DNA of 64,000 nucleotides from Flagellimonas abyssi (GTDB lineage: Bacteria > Bacteroidota > Bacteroidia > Flavobacteriales > Flavobacteriaceae), in NCBI RefSeq assembly GCF_019457905.1, contig NZ_JAHZSV010000007.1, forward strand, positions 186,001 through 250,000. The letters run 5' to 3'. The notes beneath the pieces are model-generated. The model was given only the letters and a program-made list of their open reading frames with translations, had not been told where the DNA came from and made no database searches. Positions 8,774 to 17,106 of the stretch are shown here, piece after piece. The stretch's first letter is position 1. Each line of letters starts with the position of its first letter. The position numbers were made by a program, and so were the translations under genes.

Positions 8774-9481
8774 ATGATCACTACGCATAAATTGAAATCT
8801 TTACTTTCGACATTAATTCTAGCATTTTTAGCCCTAATTGATGTAAATGCCCAAAAACTTGACAACAACATGGAAAAAGAAAAACCTATTGAAGTTGCCT
8901 TTATCATGTTCGATGATTATGAAACTTTGGATGTTTTCGGGCCAGCAGAAATTTTTGGCCGTTTAGTGGATCTATACTCACTCAAGTTTTATTCCCTCGA
9001 GGGAGGTGTAGTCACCAATAGACACAAAGTTCCCATCATGACCGAAAAATTTGAGACCATGGGCACTGGATCCAAAATCATTTTGGTTCCAGGAGGTATG
9101 GGTACCCGAAAGGAAGTGAACAATCCCCAACTATTGGATAAAATAGAAGAACTATCCCAAACGAGTGATTTTGTGCTTTCCGTTTGTACGGGCAGCGCAC
9201 TTCTCGCCAAGTCTGGACTATTGGATGGCAAAAAAGCTACGTCCAATAAGCGGGCATTTTCATGGGTCGTTTCCCAAAATCCAGAGGCTGATTGGGACAA
9301 GAAAGCGAGATGGAAAGTTGATGGTAAATACTACACCTCTTCGGGCGTAAGCGCAGGTATGGATATGGCTCTGGGCTTTTTAGCCGATAGACATGGTATT
9401 GATTTCGCCAGAAAAGTGGCCAAAGAAATTGAATACAACTGGATAGAGGACAAGGATAACGATAATTTCGTGGCCGAATAA
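8774..9481 (+). CDS. DJ-1/PfpI family protein, probably exported
   Basis: 235 residues. The N-terminus is a signal peptide with a hydrophobic core and a likely cleavage site after DVNA; an internal ATG (MEKEKP) would give a cytoplasmic form. The DJ-1/PfpI fold is clear: VAFIMFDDYETLDVFGPAEI, KIILVPGGMGTR, and the nucleophile elbow SVCTGS with Cys138. The pattern is closest to the isonitrile hydratase/AraC-cofactor branch rather than to proteases. It is monocistronic and converges on hemW with 3 bases between the stops. Confidence 0.82.
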   Translation: MITTHKLKSLLSTLILAFLALIDVNAQKLDNNMEKEKPIEVAFIMFDDYETLDVFGPAEIFGRLVDLYSLKFYSLEGGVVTNRHKVPIMTEKFETMGTGSKIILVPGGMGTRKEVNNPQLLDKIEELSQTSDFVLSVCTGSALLAKSGLLDGKKATSNKRAFSWVVSQNPEADWDKKARWKVDGKYYTSSGVSAGMDMALGFLADRHGIDFARKVAKEIEYNWIEDKDNDNFVAE

Positions 9482-9484
9482 GCA

Positions 9485-10615
9485 CTACTCTAGATTAAGC
9501 ATAAAAAGGTCCGAGGCAATCCCATCCGCCAAAAACTTGCCTTTTTTTGTCGTGAGCAATTTTCCATCCTTGACAGCCAATAATTCCTGCTCCAAAAATT
9601 TGGATGATTGTTGGTTGAGATACTTCAGGTAATTCTCTCCAAATTCGGAAGCTATCCTATCCAAATCCACACCCCAAATGGTCCGCAGGCCGGTCATCAC
9701 ATATTCGTTGTATCGGTCCGTTGTGGAAAGAGTTTCAATTTCGCTAGGCAGTTCGCCTTCGTTAATTTTTTTGATATAGGTCGGGTTGTTCCTGATGTTC
9801 CAACTTCGATGGGTTCCATCAAAGGAATGTGCCGATGGGCCAACGCCCAAATAGGTTTTGCCCAGCCAGTAGGCGGTGTTGTTTTGGGAGAAAAAATCAG
9901 GTTTTCCAAAATTGGAGATTTCATAGTTCACAAAACCATTGGCTTCCAACATATCCACCAGAATGTGGAACTGCTCCTGTGCCTGCTCATCATCCACATC
10001 GGGAACCACACCTTTTTCTATAAACTTTTTGAGGGCCGTTCGGGGTTCCACCGTTAGCGCGTAGCTGGAAATATGGGGCAGGTCAAAATCCAAAGCTTTT
10101 TGAATATTGGCTTTCCATCGTTCATTGTCCATACCAGGGATTCCGTAGATCAAATCGATGGAGATGTTGTCAAAATGAGTTCTGGCTTCCCGAATACAGT
10201 TTTCAGCTTCTTGGGCATTATGTGCACGGTTCATCAAACGGAGATCTTCTTCAGAAAAGGATTGGATGCCTATGCTGAGACGGTTTATTGGACTTTTGGA
10301 TAGTTGGATTATTCGATTTCTGGACAAATCATCAGGATTGGCTTCGAGGGTGATTTCTGGATTATGAATTACTTTGTAATTGTCATAAACTGCCTGAATC
10401 AAATGTTCAATTTCATCATTGGATAAAACCGATGGCGTTCCCCCTCCAAAATAAATCGTCTCGACCACCTCTTCAATCTCCGATTTGCGTAAAACCAGCT
10501 CTTTGGCAATGGCCTTGACCATGGTTTCCTTTTTTCCCAACTGGGTGGAAAAGTGAAAATCACAATAATGACAAGCTTGCTTGCAAAATGGAATATGGAT
10601 ATAAATTCCGCTCAT
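9485..10615 (-). CDS. hemW: Radical SAM family heme chaperone HemW
   Basis: 376 residues, usual HemW length. The radical SAM cluster motif is at the N-terminus, IPFCKQACHYCDF, with Cys11, Cys15 and Cys18 holding the 4Fe-4S cluster. Further family blocks are YFGGGTPSVL, EANPDD, RLSIGIQSF and GIPG. HemW binds heme and delivers it to target proteins; it lacks the extra cysteine and activity of HemN, with which it is often confused. It lies 39 bases after ruvC on the same strand and may share its transcript. Confidence 0.92.
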   Translation of the reverse strand: MSGIYIHIPFCKQACHYCDFHFSTQLGKKETMVKAIAKELVLRKSEIEEVVETIYFGGGTPSVLSNDEIEHLIQAVYDNYKVIHNPEITLEANPDDLSRNRIIQLSKSPINRLSIGIQSFSEEDLRLMNRAHNAQEAENCIREARTHFDNISIDLIYGIPGMDNERWKANIQKALDFDLPHISSYALTVEPRTALKKFIEKGVVPDVDDEQAQEQFHILVDMLEANGFVNYEISNFGKPDFFSQNNTAYWLGKTYLGVGPSAHSFDGTHRSWNIRNNPTYIKKINEGELPSEIETLSTTDRYNEYVMTGLRTIWGVDLDRIASEFGENYLKYLNQQSSKFLEQELLAVKDGKLLTTKKGKFLADGIASDLFMLNLE

Positions 10616-10654
10616 TCAATCAATGATCAATTAACAATTAGCAATGAACAATCC

Positions 10655-11209
10655 TTATTTCTTAATTCTTGATTCGTTTTGCTTTACAAAAGCTTCCCAA
10701 CCCGTATAGCTTTTGCCTACCTCTACCCTGCCCTCATTGTAGAAATGACATACTGCGGCCGCCAAGCCGTCCGTACTGTCGAGGTTTTTGGGCAAGGATT
10801 TCAATTTTAGGACGCTTTGAAGCATACGGGCCACTTGCTCCTTACTGGCATTTCCATTGCCTGTGATGGCCATTTTTATCTTCTTGGGCATATACTCGGT
10901 AATCGGTATTTGTCTGGACAGCCCAGCTGCCATCGCTACCCCTTGCGCACGGCCCAATTTGAGCATCGATTGCACATTTTTTCCATAAAATGGGGCTTCA
11001 ATGGCAATTTCATCGGGGTGATAGGTATCGATAAGTTCCAAGGTGCGTTCAAAAATAAGTTTGAGCTTGGTATAAGGGTCATCGTACTTTTTGAGCATCA
11101 ACTCGTTCATTTGTACAAAATGCATCTGTTTGTTGATAACCTTGATGATTCCAAAACCCATGATGGTGGTTCCAGGATCTATTCCCAATATAATTTTTTC
11201 TGTAGCCAA
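10655..11209 (-). CDS. ruvC: Holliday junction resolvase RuvC
   Basis: 184 residues. All four acidic catalytic residues of the RNase H-like nuclease are in place: Asp11 in ILGIDPGT, Glu71 in IAIEAPF, and Asp144 and Asp147 in LDSTDGLAAAVCHF. The block KNVQSMLKLGRAQGV is also conserved. RuvC cuts four-way junctions symmetrically, working with RuvAB at the end of homologous recombination. One base separates its start from the stop of the TonB-like lipoprotein. Confidence 0.95.
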   Translation of the reverse strand: MATEKIILGIDPGTTIMGFGIIKVINKQMHFVQMNELMLKKYDDPYTKLKLIFERTLELIDTYHPDEIAIEAPFYGKNVQSMLKLGRAQGVAMAAGLSRQIPITEYMPKKIKMAITGNGNASKEQVARMLQSVLKLKSLPKNLDSTDGLAAAVCHFYNEGRVEVGKSYTGWEAFVKQNESRIKK

Positions 11210-11210
11210 A

Positions 11211-11690
11211 TCAGTTGGTGTTTAGTACGAGCGGAAGCCTAAAACGTAGACTTACAGGGTTTCCTCTTTTCAATGCGGGTGCCACGGTCGTCAAGTCGTT
11301 CAAGCTTTCGGAGATCTTGCTGTTGAAATCCGATATTTCGTTGAGTACGGAGGTTTTTTCCTCCACGTTCAAAACCGAAATAAAACCGTGCTCATCAATC
11401 AAAAAATCGATATATACGGTATCGTTCATATCGTTGCGAACTTGAAACTCGAGTCCAGCCAAAGCTTCCGAAAAATATTCGGTGATTACATTCTGAAAGC
11501 ACTCCTGTTGTGCCTCTTTCGGGGCGGTTTCATCACAGTCCTCAAAAAGTGGGTATTGGTCCACATCGTTCCAATCGATGGCCAAAAGTTCTTCATTGAC
11601 CAGTTTTTGGGTCTTGTCCTCCTTGGACTCGAACAGCTCGCAGGACACGAGCAACCCCATAAAAATGATTGATAAAACAAACTTCTGCAT
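11211..11690 (-). CDS. TonB-like lipoprotein
   Basis: 159 residues from the ATG at 11690, chosen because it directly begins a lipoprotein signal (MQKFVLSIIFMGLLVSC, lipobox LVSC). The mature part begins with a charged linker and then has the pattern YPLFEDCDE followed by an AxxECFQNVI helix and strands VYIDFLIDEHGFISV. This is the same architecture as the two C-terminal TonB-like domains of the BlaR1 homologue encoded two genes upstream (CFxxxIxxHIRK, FVMDEEGNVVDI), so the genes appear related by domain duplication. The role in envelope sensing is inferred. Confidence 0.7.
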   Translation of the reverse strand: MQKFVLSIIFMGLLVSCELFESKEDKTQKLVNEELLAIDWNDVDQYPLFEDCDETAPKEAQQECFQNVITEYFSEALAGLEFQVRNDMNDTVYIDFLIDEHGFISVLNVEEKTSVLNEISDFNSKISESLNDLTTVAPALKRGNPVSLRFRLPLVLNTN

Positions 11691-11734
11691 GACAGCCCCT
11701 AGAATTTGGCTGAAATTACGACATTTTGAAGAAA

Positions 11735-12871
11735 TCAGTTGCCGACGAAATGGATTTCCTCCTTTATCTCGGTTATGCGTTTTGTGACCCGTTCCTTGAG
11801 CCAAGGAACTATATCCGGGTACATCTCGAGCAACTTTTCGTAATAGTTTAAACGGGTTTTGGGGTCTTTATAGTACTCATCCGCGAGAATACAGATCTGA
11901 TAATAATTGTAATAGTCATCTTTGTTCTCTTCCCAAGCCTTCACATAGTAATCCATGGCCTTTTTGGTCTGTCCTTTGAGTCGCGCTATACGCCCAAGAT
12001 CTGCATATTCTTGTGGAAAGGTGGCCATTCGCTCCTCAATGGATTTTTCAATGTAGTATTGCGCACTGTCCAATGCCTTTTCCTTAAAATGTACCTCGCC
12101 CAATCCCGAATAGGCGGCCGCTTTCTTATCTGGAAACCCGCTCAATTTGTGATATGTCTCCAATGCCTTTTTTGGTTCCCAGTTTCGGAAATAGCTAAAG
12201 GCCAGTTTTTCGTACACAAAAGGCTTTTCCTCACCCAATTCCAATAATCGTTCAAAATGGGGAATGGCTTGTTTAAACTGACCGTTATTAAAATAGGCCA
12301 AGGCCTTTAGGTTGATCATGGCCACATCGTTTCCATAAAACTGAAGGCCCTTATCGATATAGACCAGTGCGGAATCCCTGATTTCTTGACCCACATAGTA
12401 TTTTCCCAAAGCGTACAAACTGCGTAAATGGGTGCTGTCCATTTTCACAGCGATCTTGAACGCCTTGTTTGATTTATCCGTTTTATCAAGGGATTCGTAG
12501 GCCCTTCCCAAATAATAGAAATACTCAGGGTTCTGTTGTTCCGATGATGTCAAAACCTGAAACATTTCCATAGCTGATGCATAGTTCTTGGTTTTCAACA
12601 ATAGCTTGCCCAGTTCAAAGCGTGCCAGTTCAAATTCAGGGTTGTTCTCCAAAATAGCTGTGTACTGGGCAATGGACTTATCATAGTTCCCTATGGAATT
12701 ATATGAACGTGCTATTTGAAAGCTCGCTTTTTCATCCCCGACTTCTGCATATGCATTGATAGCGGAAGCATAATTTCCCAAGGCATACAAACTATCGGCA
12801 ACGGCCAAAGCCGATGTTTGTGCACCGGCTTTACAACTTATAAGGAGTATGAGAACAATTATCTTCTTCAA
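11735..12871 (-). CDS. Tetratricopeptide repeat protein, exported
   Basis: 378 residues with an N-terminal signal peptide (hydrophobic core, probable cleavage after KAGA). The rest is a superhelix of about nine TPR units with the 34-residue spacing and the usual small and large hydrophobic positions, for example YSGLGEVHFKEKALDSAQYYI. TPR arrays are protein-protein adaptors; the partner is unknown. It is encoded 9 bases downstream of the BlaR1-like gene, and the next gene is a TonB-like lipoprotein, so a periplasmic signalling or envelope function is plausible. Confidence 0.82.
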   Translation of the reverse strand: MKKIIVLILLISCKAGAQTSALAVADSLYALGNYASAINAYAEVGDEKASFQIARSYNSIGNYDKSIAQYTAILENNPEFELARFELGKLLLKTKNYASAMEMFQVLTSSEQQNPEYFYYLGRAYESLDKTDKSNKAFKIAVKMDSTHLRSLYALGKYYVGQEIRDSALVYIDKGLQFYGNDVAMINLKALAYFNNGQFKQAIPHFERLLELGEEKPFVYEKLAFSYFRNWEPKKALETYHKLSGFPDKKAAAYSGLGEVHFKEKALDSAQYYIEKSIEERMATFPQEYADLGRIARLKGQTKKAMDYYVKAWEENKDDYYNYYQICILADEYYKDPKTRLNYYEKLLEMYPDIVPWLKERVTKRITEIKEEIHFVGN

Positions 12872-12880
12872 ACGGATTGC

Positions 12881-14539
12881 TTATTTTAATTTGAATGTTA
12901 TTGGAATTGAAAAAATCACATCGGCTGGTTTTCCATCTTGCATTGCAGGTTCCATTTTTGGCAATTTCGCAATTATTCTTTGCGCTTCAGCCTCCAAAAT
13001 AGGACTTGGCCCTTTTGATTTAATATCCACGATATCTCCATCCGCATCAATACCGAACATAATGGCCACCCGACCTTGAACTCCTTTTTCTTGTGCTTCT
13101 TTTGGATAATTAAAATGCTTGCGAACATGGTTTTGAACGCTCTCCAAGAAACAAGCTCTCTTGTCGGCTGCATTTTCACAGCCAGGAAATACTGGTGCTT
13201 CATCAATTTCGGCAAAGGGAACCCAACCATCTCCACGCTCACCAAACTTTTGAATTTCCTTGTTTATTTCTTCTTCATCATTCCCCTGGAGCCTGAATGT
13301 TATCGGAATGGAAAAAGGTACCTTGACCGTCTTGCCTTCGTGTTTGCCCGGTTGCATTTGTGGCAACTTAGCTAAAATTCGCTTGGTTTCTTCTTCCAAC
13401 AGTTCATGTGGGCCTCTCATGTTGATATCGACCACGTTCCCTTCTTCATCCATTACAAAAATGGCACTTACTCTTCCTTGAATACCAAAAGCTTGTGCTT
13501 CATCAGGATAATTAAAATGTTTACGGATGTGTGCTTGAATTTTTTCTTGGAAACAAGCCCTTTTATCTTCGGCATTTTCACAGCCTGGAAAAACAGGCAC
13601 TTCATCAATAACTCCAAACGGAATCTCATTGGCAACGGCCAGGGATACCCCATCAGCCGAATCAAGCTCGGTATCTTCCTTGTTAGTTTCACAAGAAGTA
13701 TACACTAACATGCCCAATACAAGGGGCAACAACAATACATACTTTAATTGCCAAACGGCTTTGGACTTCTTTTTTTGTAACATGACTATTCGTTTTTTGA
13801 TTAGTGATTTATTGAAAAATTGATTGACAAAACTGATATGCTGTGTGTTGAAAGCTTCGGAAAGCAACATTTCATAATGTGCTGCCTTATTTTGTTTAAC
13901 GGCTTTTTCATCGGCAATGAATTCATGCAACTCGGCAAGTCTGTTTTGATAGATATACACCAAAGGGTTGAACCAGAATACGATTCGAGCCAACTCAAAA
14001 AAGAGCAAATCCAAGGTGTGCCATTGTTTTACATGCACCAACTCGTGGGCCAGGATATTGGCCTCTTTGTCCCTTTTGATTTCCTCGCCCATAAAAACGT
14101 TTCGGAAAAAGGAGAAGGCCGAGGTACTTTTGGGCACTGTGATTTTTGTGAAGTCTTTATAATTCTCCACAATACTTTTACGGCGGAGTCTGCTTATCTG
14201 AATCAATTTGTACACAAACCATATGGTCGCCAACATACTACCTATGGCCAAAATCAGATAAGGCCATGGGATACGGTCCAGAAAACTGGTTTCCTCTGCG
14301 CCTGGACCAAGCACCACGCCGTTCAATTGTGAAAGGAATACCGTTGTAGTTTCCAAACCCTGTGGCATAGTGGTCTGGAGCGCTTGAATCTTCACCCAGG
14401 GCAATATGAGGGAAAGGGCAAACGTACCCAACAGATATGCACGGTTCCATTGAAAAAAGGTCTCTTTCTTTAGAAAAAGGTCATAAGTCAATAAAAAGAC
14501 CAATTGAAATGCCAAGGATTCTAATATATAGGTAATCAT
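12881..14539 (-). CDS. BlaR1-like M56 metallopeptidase with two TonB-like domains
   Basis: 552 residues. Transmembrane helices lie near 5-22, 35-50, 92-112 and 268-285. The zinc peptidase motif is HELVH at 165-169, with the glutamate ligand supplied by AELHEFIADEKAV. In BlaR1/MecR1 systems such a peptidase inactivates the BlaI repressor after sensing an envelope signal. Unusually, the C-terminal periplasmic part is not a penicillin-binding domain but two tandem copies of a TonB-like unit, each beginning with EVPVFPGCENA or EAPVFPGCENA and ending with FSIPITFxLxx. Its ATG overlaps the blaI stop (ATGA). Confidence 0.86.
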   Translation of the reverse strand: MITYILESLAFQLVFLLTYDLFLKKETFFQWNRAYLLGTFALSLILPWVKIQALQTTMPQGLETTTVFLSQLNGVVLGPGAEETSFLDRIPWPYLILAIGSMLATIWFVYKLIQISRLRRKSIVENYKDFTKITVPKSTSAFSFFRNVFMGEEIKRDKEANILAHELVHVKQWHTLDLLFFELARIVFWFNPLVYIYQNRLAELHEFIADEKAVKQNKAAHYEMLLSEAFNTQHISFVNQFFNKSLIKKRIVMLQKKKSKAVWQLKYVLLLPLVLGMLVYTSCETNKEDTELDSADGVSLAVANEIPFGVIDEVPVFPGCENAEDKRACFQEKIQAHIRKHFNYPDEAQAFGIQGRVSAIFVMDEEGNVVDINMRGPHELLEEETKRILAKLPQMQPGKHEGKTVKVPFSIPITFRLQGNDEEEINKEIQKFGERGDGWVPFAEIDEAPVFPGCENAADKRACFLESVQNHVRKHFNYPKEAQEKGVQGRVAIMFGIDADGDIVDIKSKGPSPILEAEAQRIIAKLPKMEPAMQDGKPADVIFSIPITFKLK

Positions 14540-14898
14540 TGCTCTTTGTCTTTAATGTTCTTCATAATGTCTTCGAGTTCCTTCAGGCTGATATCGTTCT
14601 TTTTCATAAAAAAGGATACCATACTGCTAAATGACCCTTGGAAATATCCATCCATCAACGTATTCAAGCGTTGGTTGCTGTACTCTTCCTTTTTCATCAA
14701 AGGAAAGTACACGTGCCCCTTGCCCACTTTCTCATGGGATACAAAACCTTTGTCCTCCAAAATTCTGACAATCGTGGACACGGTATTATAGGCTGGTTTG
14801 GGTTCTGGCAATTCTTCCAAAATTGCGGCTACATTGGCTTTTGTCAATTGCCAAAGGAGCTGCATAACCTCTTCTTCTGCCTTGGTGAGTTGCTTCAT
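14536..14898 (-). CDS. BlaI/MecI/CopY family repressor
   Basis: 120 residues. A winged-helix domain covers residues 1-75 (KAEEEVMQLLWQL, AYNTVSTIVRILEDKGFVSHEK), followed by a helical dimerisation region. Family members bind palindromic operators as dimers and are cleaved or displaced through a BlaR1-type partner. The partner gene follows with an ATGA overlap, and three matching palindromes lie immediately upstream of this start, so autoregulation is very likely. Confidence 0.92.
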   Translation of the reverse strand: MKQLTKAEEEVMQLLWQLTKANVAAILEELPEPKPAYNTVSTIVRILEDKGFVSHEKVGKGHVYFPLMKKEEYSNQRLNTLMDGYFQGSFSSMVSFFMKKNDISLKELEDIMKNIKDKEQ

Positions 14899-14903
14899 TT
14901 TTC

Positions 14904-14975
14904 AACTAACTTTTTAGTTCAACACAAAACAAATATAACTAAATATTTAGTTTAAACTAACTTTTTAGTTTAAAC
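14904..14975. promoter_or_regulatory. Three BlaI-type operator palindromes upstream of blaI
   Basis: Three sites share the core AACTAA...TTAGTT. Site 1 at 14904-14919 has arms AACTAA/TTAGTT with a 4-base spacer. Site 2 at 14937-14952 is the perfect palindrome AACTAAATATTTAGTT. Site 3 at 14950-14975 has 11-base arms GTTTAAACTAA/TTAGTTTAAAC around CTTT and shares its first bases with site 2. They sit 6 to 77 bases upstream of the repressor start. Binding by the adjacent BlaI homologue is inferred from family behaviour. Confidence 0.72.
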
Positions 14976-15032
14976 ATTAGATTTTGTTTGTAACAATTGT
15001 CGGCTACATTTGTCTAATAGTAAAACACAGCC

Positions 15033-15545
15033 ATGGACATTGCATTGCTCATTTTAGGGTTTCTTTTGATGCTGGTCGGGATATTGGGCAGCTTTCTGCC
15101 TATTCTGCCAGGACCACCATTAAGTTGGGTGGGACTCCTATTGCTTTATTTGACCGAAGCCGTGCCCAACAACTGGTGGGTGCTCACAATCACATTTATA
15201 ATTGCAATAGCCATCACCATTTTGGATTATGTGATTCCTGCCATGGGCACCAAACGGTTCGGTGGCAGTAAAGCAGGTATGTGGGGTACCATTGTGGGTC
15301 TACTGGTTGCCATATTTGTTCCCATATTTGGTCCACTTGGAATAATAATCTGGCCGTTTATTGGCGCATTGATCGGAGAATTGCTGAACAAGGCCAATAA
15401 AGAAACCGCCATGAAGGCAGCCTTTGGTTCGTTTCTAGGTTTTTTGACGGGCACTTTCATGAAGTTTGTCGTAACCCTTCTTTACGCTATATTTTACGTT
15501 TACATTACCGTGAAGTACGCGGGTGACCTGTTTACGTTTAGTTAG
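15033..15545 (+). CDS. DUF456 membrane protein
   Basis: 170 residues with about four to five transmembrane helices and many Gly and Pro. The DUF456 signature is present: LGSFLPILPGPPLSW near the start, then DYVIPAMGTKRFGGSKAGMWG, and a glycine-zipper-like GALIGELLNKAN. No function is established for the family. It is divergent from blaI and converges with the nitroreductase gene, their ends overlapping by 4 bases. The BlaI operators lie between its start and blaI, so it could also be under that control. Confidence 0.85.
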   Translation: MDIALLILGFLLMLVGILGSFLPILPGPPLSWVGLLLLYLTEAVPNNWWVLTITFIIAIAITILDYVIPAMGTKRFGGSKAGMWGTIVGLLVAIFVPIFGPLGIIIWPFIGALIGELLNKANKETAMKAAFGSFLGFLTGTFMKFVVTLLYAIFYVYITVKYAGDLFTFS

Positions 15546-16096
15546 TCAAACCACTCCACTTTATTATCTATGGGAGTTCTTGCCGATGGAATCACTTCAC
15601 CGTCGAAATATCCCATGTAGAAGAAGCCCAAACATTTTTCCCCCTCCTTCAAATCAAAGAACTCGTCCATAAACTTGATGAGACCAGGCGAAGACCAGTA
15701 GCTTCCTATTCCAAGTTCGGTACAGCACAACCACATATTTTGTACCGCCATGGCCGTAGATGCGATTTCCTCCCACTCGGGCAAACTCTCTTTTGGGTCA
15801 CGTTGCATACAAATGGCAATTACAGCTCCCGAGCTGGACGGATTGAACTGTAATTTTTTAATGGTCATCTGTTTTGGGTTTGGGTCTACCTCCTCATACT
15901 TATTGGAAAGAAAAATACCCAATTCCTGTTTTTTATCCCCTGTCAACACTTTAAAGCGCCATGGTTCGGTTTTTTTATGCGTAGGCGCCCAATTGGCCGC
16001 TTCCAAAATCTTTTCCAAGGTTTCCTTGGTGATGGGCTTATCTATATACTGCTGAGGAAAAATACTTCTTCGCTCCTTGATCAAATCAAATATCAT
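15542..16096 (-). CDS. Nitroreductase family protein (YdjA-like)
   Basis: 184 residues, single-domain FMN-dependent nitroreductase fold. Visible features are the N-terminal RRSIFPQQYIDKPI (Arg-Arg-Ser FMN phosphate contact), EAANWAPTHKKTEPWRFKV, a helical AVQNMWLCCTELGIGSYWSSP block, and CLGFFYMGY near the C-terminus. The short form resembles YdjA-type NAD(P)H oxidoreductases. The physiological electron acceptor cannot be read from sequence. No operon partner. Confidence 0.88.
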   Translation of the reverse strand: MIFDLIKERRSIFPQQYIDKPITKETLEKILEAANWAPTHKKTEPWRFKVLTGDKKQELGIFLSNKYEEVDPNPKQMTIKKLQFNPSSSGAVIAICMQRDPKESLPEWEEIASTAMAVQNMWLCCTELGIGSYWSSPGLIKFMDEFFDLKEGEKCLGFFYMGYFDGEVIPSARTPIDNKVEWFD

Positions 16097-16144
16097 ACTA
16101 CTTATTTACGTTGAATTCCAAAGTTACACTCCAAAAGGTTCACA

Positions 16145-17032
16145 TCATAATTTCATGAGCAAGTCCATACATTTTTGAAGCGCAGGATTGCGGTTATCGG
16201 TTTTCCAGACCATGCTCAGCACCGCCCGTTGTTTTATATTCTTCATTTCAATAAACTTTACCTTCATCTGAAATCCATGTTGAAGGGTCGTCGGCACAAT
16301 GGCAATGCCCAATTTATTCTCCACCAATTTAAAAATAGTCTGTGCATGTACCGATTTATGGGAAACATTCGGCACAAAACCACTATCCTCACAAATGCTG
16401 AGCACCGTATCGTAGTACATGGGGCTATAATCTTGGGAAAAGAGGATGAAATCCTCATCCGCCACTTGGTTGATGTTCTTAAAATTCTTTTCATCCAAAG
16501 GATGTTCCGCTGGCAACACCAAGGAAAAGGTATCTTCAAAAACAGGTCGGACATCCAGTCCTTTTGGCACACGGGACAATCGCACAAAACCAAGATCCAA
16601 TCGGTCTGCCAGTATCGCATTGATTTGCGCCCGGTTCGAAAGCTCTTCCAAAGTGGTATGTACCGTTGGATACTTTTCCTTTAACCCCAACAATAAATTT
16701 GGCACCACATTTTGCATGGCCGAACCCAAAAAACCGATGCGCACCTCGCCCAATTGTCCTTCTCCGATAAGCTTTACCTGTTTTTTGGTCTGCTCCAGAT
16801 GATTCAGGATAAATTCAACTTCCTTTTTTAAAAATTCGCCTGCGGGGGTCAGACTTACTTTTTTCTTGTCTCGCACAAAGAGTTGGGTACCCAATATTTC
16901 CTCCATTTGTTTGATTTGGGTACTCAAACCTGGTTGGGAAATAAACAGCTTTTCAGCCGCCTTTCTATAATGAAGCTCTTCGGCCACGGCCAAAAAATAG
17001 ATAAAGTGTCGTAGTTCTATCTGATAATTCAT
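16145..17032 (-). CDS. LysR family transcriptional regulator, divergent to the hut operon
   Basis: 295 residues. The N-terminal winged helix-turn-helix is typical: LRHFIYFLAVAEELHYRKAAEKL, then ISQPGLSTQIKQMEEILG. The C-terminal part is a periplasmic-binding-protein-like effector domain of the CynR/BenM type. It is transcribed away from hutH across 74 bases containing a 9-base inverted repeat, the usual arrangement for a LysR activator of the neighbouring operon. Control of histidine use, with urocanate or a related effector, is inferred. Confidence 0.9.
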   Translation of the reverse strand: MNYQIELRHFIYFLAVAEELHYRKAAEKLFISQPGLSTQIKQMEEILGTQLFVRDKKKVSLTPAGEFLKKEVEFILNHLEQTKKQVKLIGEGQLGEVRIGFLGSAMQNVVPNLLLGLKEKYPTVHTTLEELSNRAQINAILADRLDLGFVRLSRVPKGLDVRPVFEDTFSLVLPAEHPLDEKNFKNINQVADEDFILFSQDYSPMYYDTVLSICEDSGFVPNVSHKSVHAQTIFKLVENKLGIAIVPTTLQHGFQMKVKFIEMKNIKQRAVLSMVWKTDNRNPALQKCMDLLMKL

Positions 17033-17060
17033 ACTTATTGATCATTACAAAAATAAGTAT
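17031..17060. promoter_or_regulatory. Inverted repeat in the lysR-hutH intergenic region
   Basis: ATACTTATT at 17031-17039 and AATAAGTAT at 17052-17060 form perfect 9-base arms with a 12-base spacer. LysR-type proteins bind T-N11-A palindromes between divergent genes, and this is the only strong palindrome in the 74-base gap. The left arm touches the lysR start codon, which would allow autorepression. Confidence 0.5.
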
Positions 17061-17106
17061 TGGCAATTATTAATCATAACCTTTAGTTTTATGGAAAAGA
17101 AAAAAT

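Noticed and set aside
12881..14539. Beta-lactam resistance sensor
   Set aside because: The protein has the M56 peptidase but no penicillin-binding or transpeptidase-like domain and no beta-lactamase gene is nearby; only the regulatory architecture is shared.
17091..17106. Alternative ATG just upstream of hutH
   Set aside because: It is in a different frame and opens only a short shadow frame; the ATG at 17107 gives the family N-terminus.
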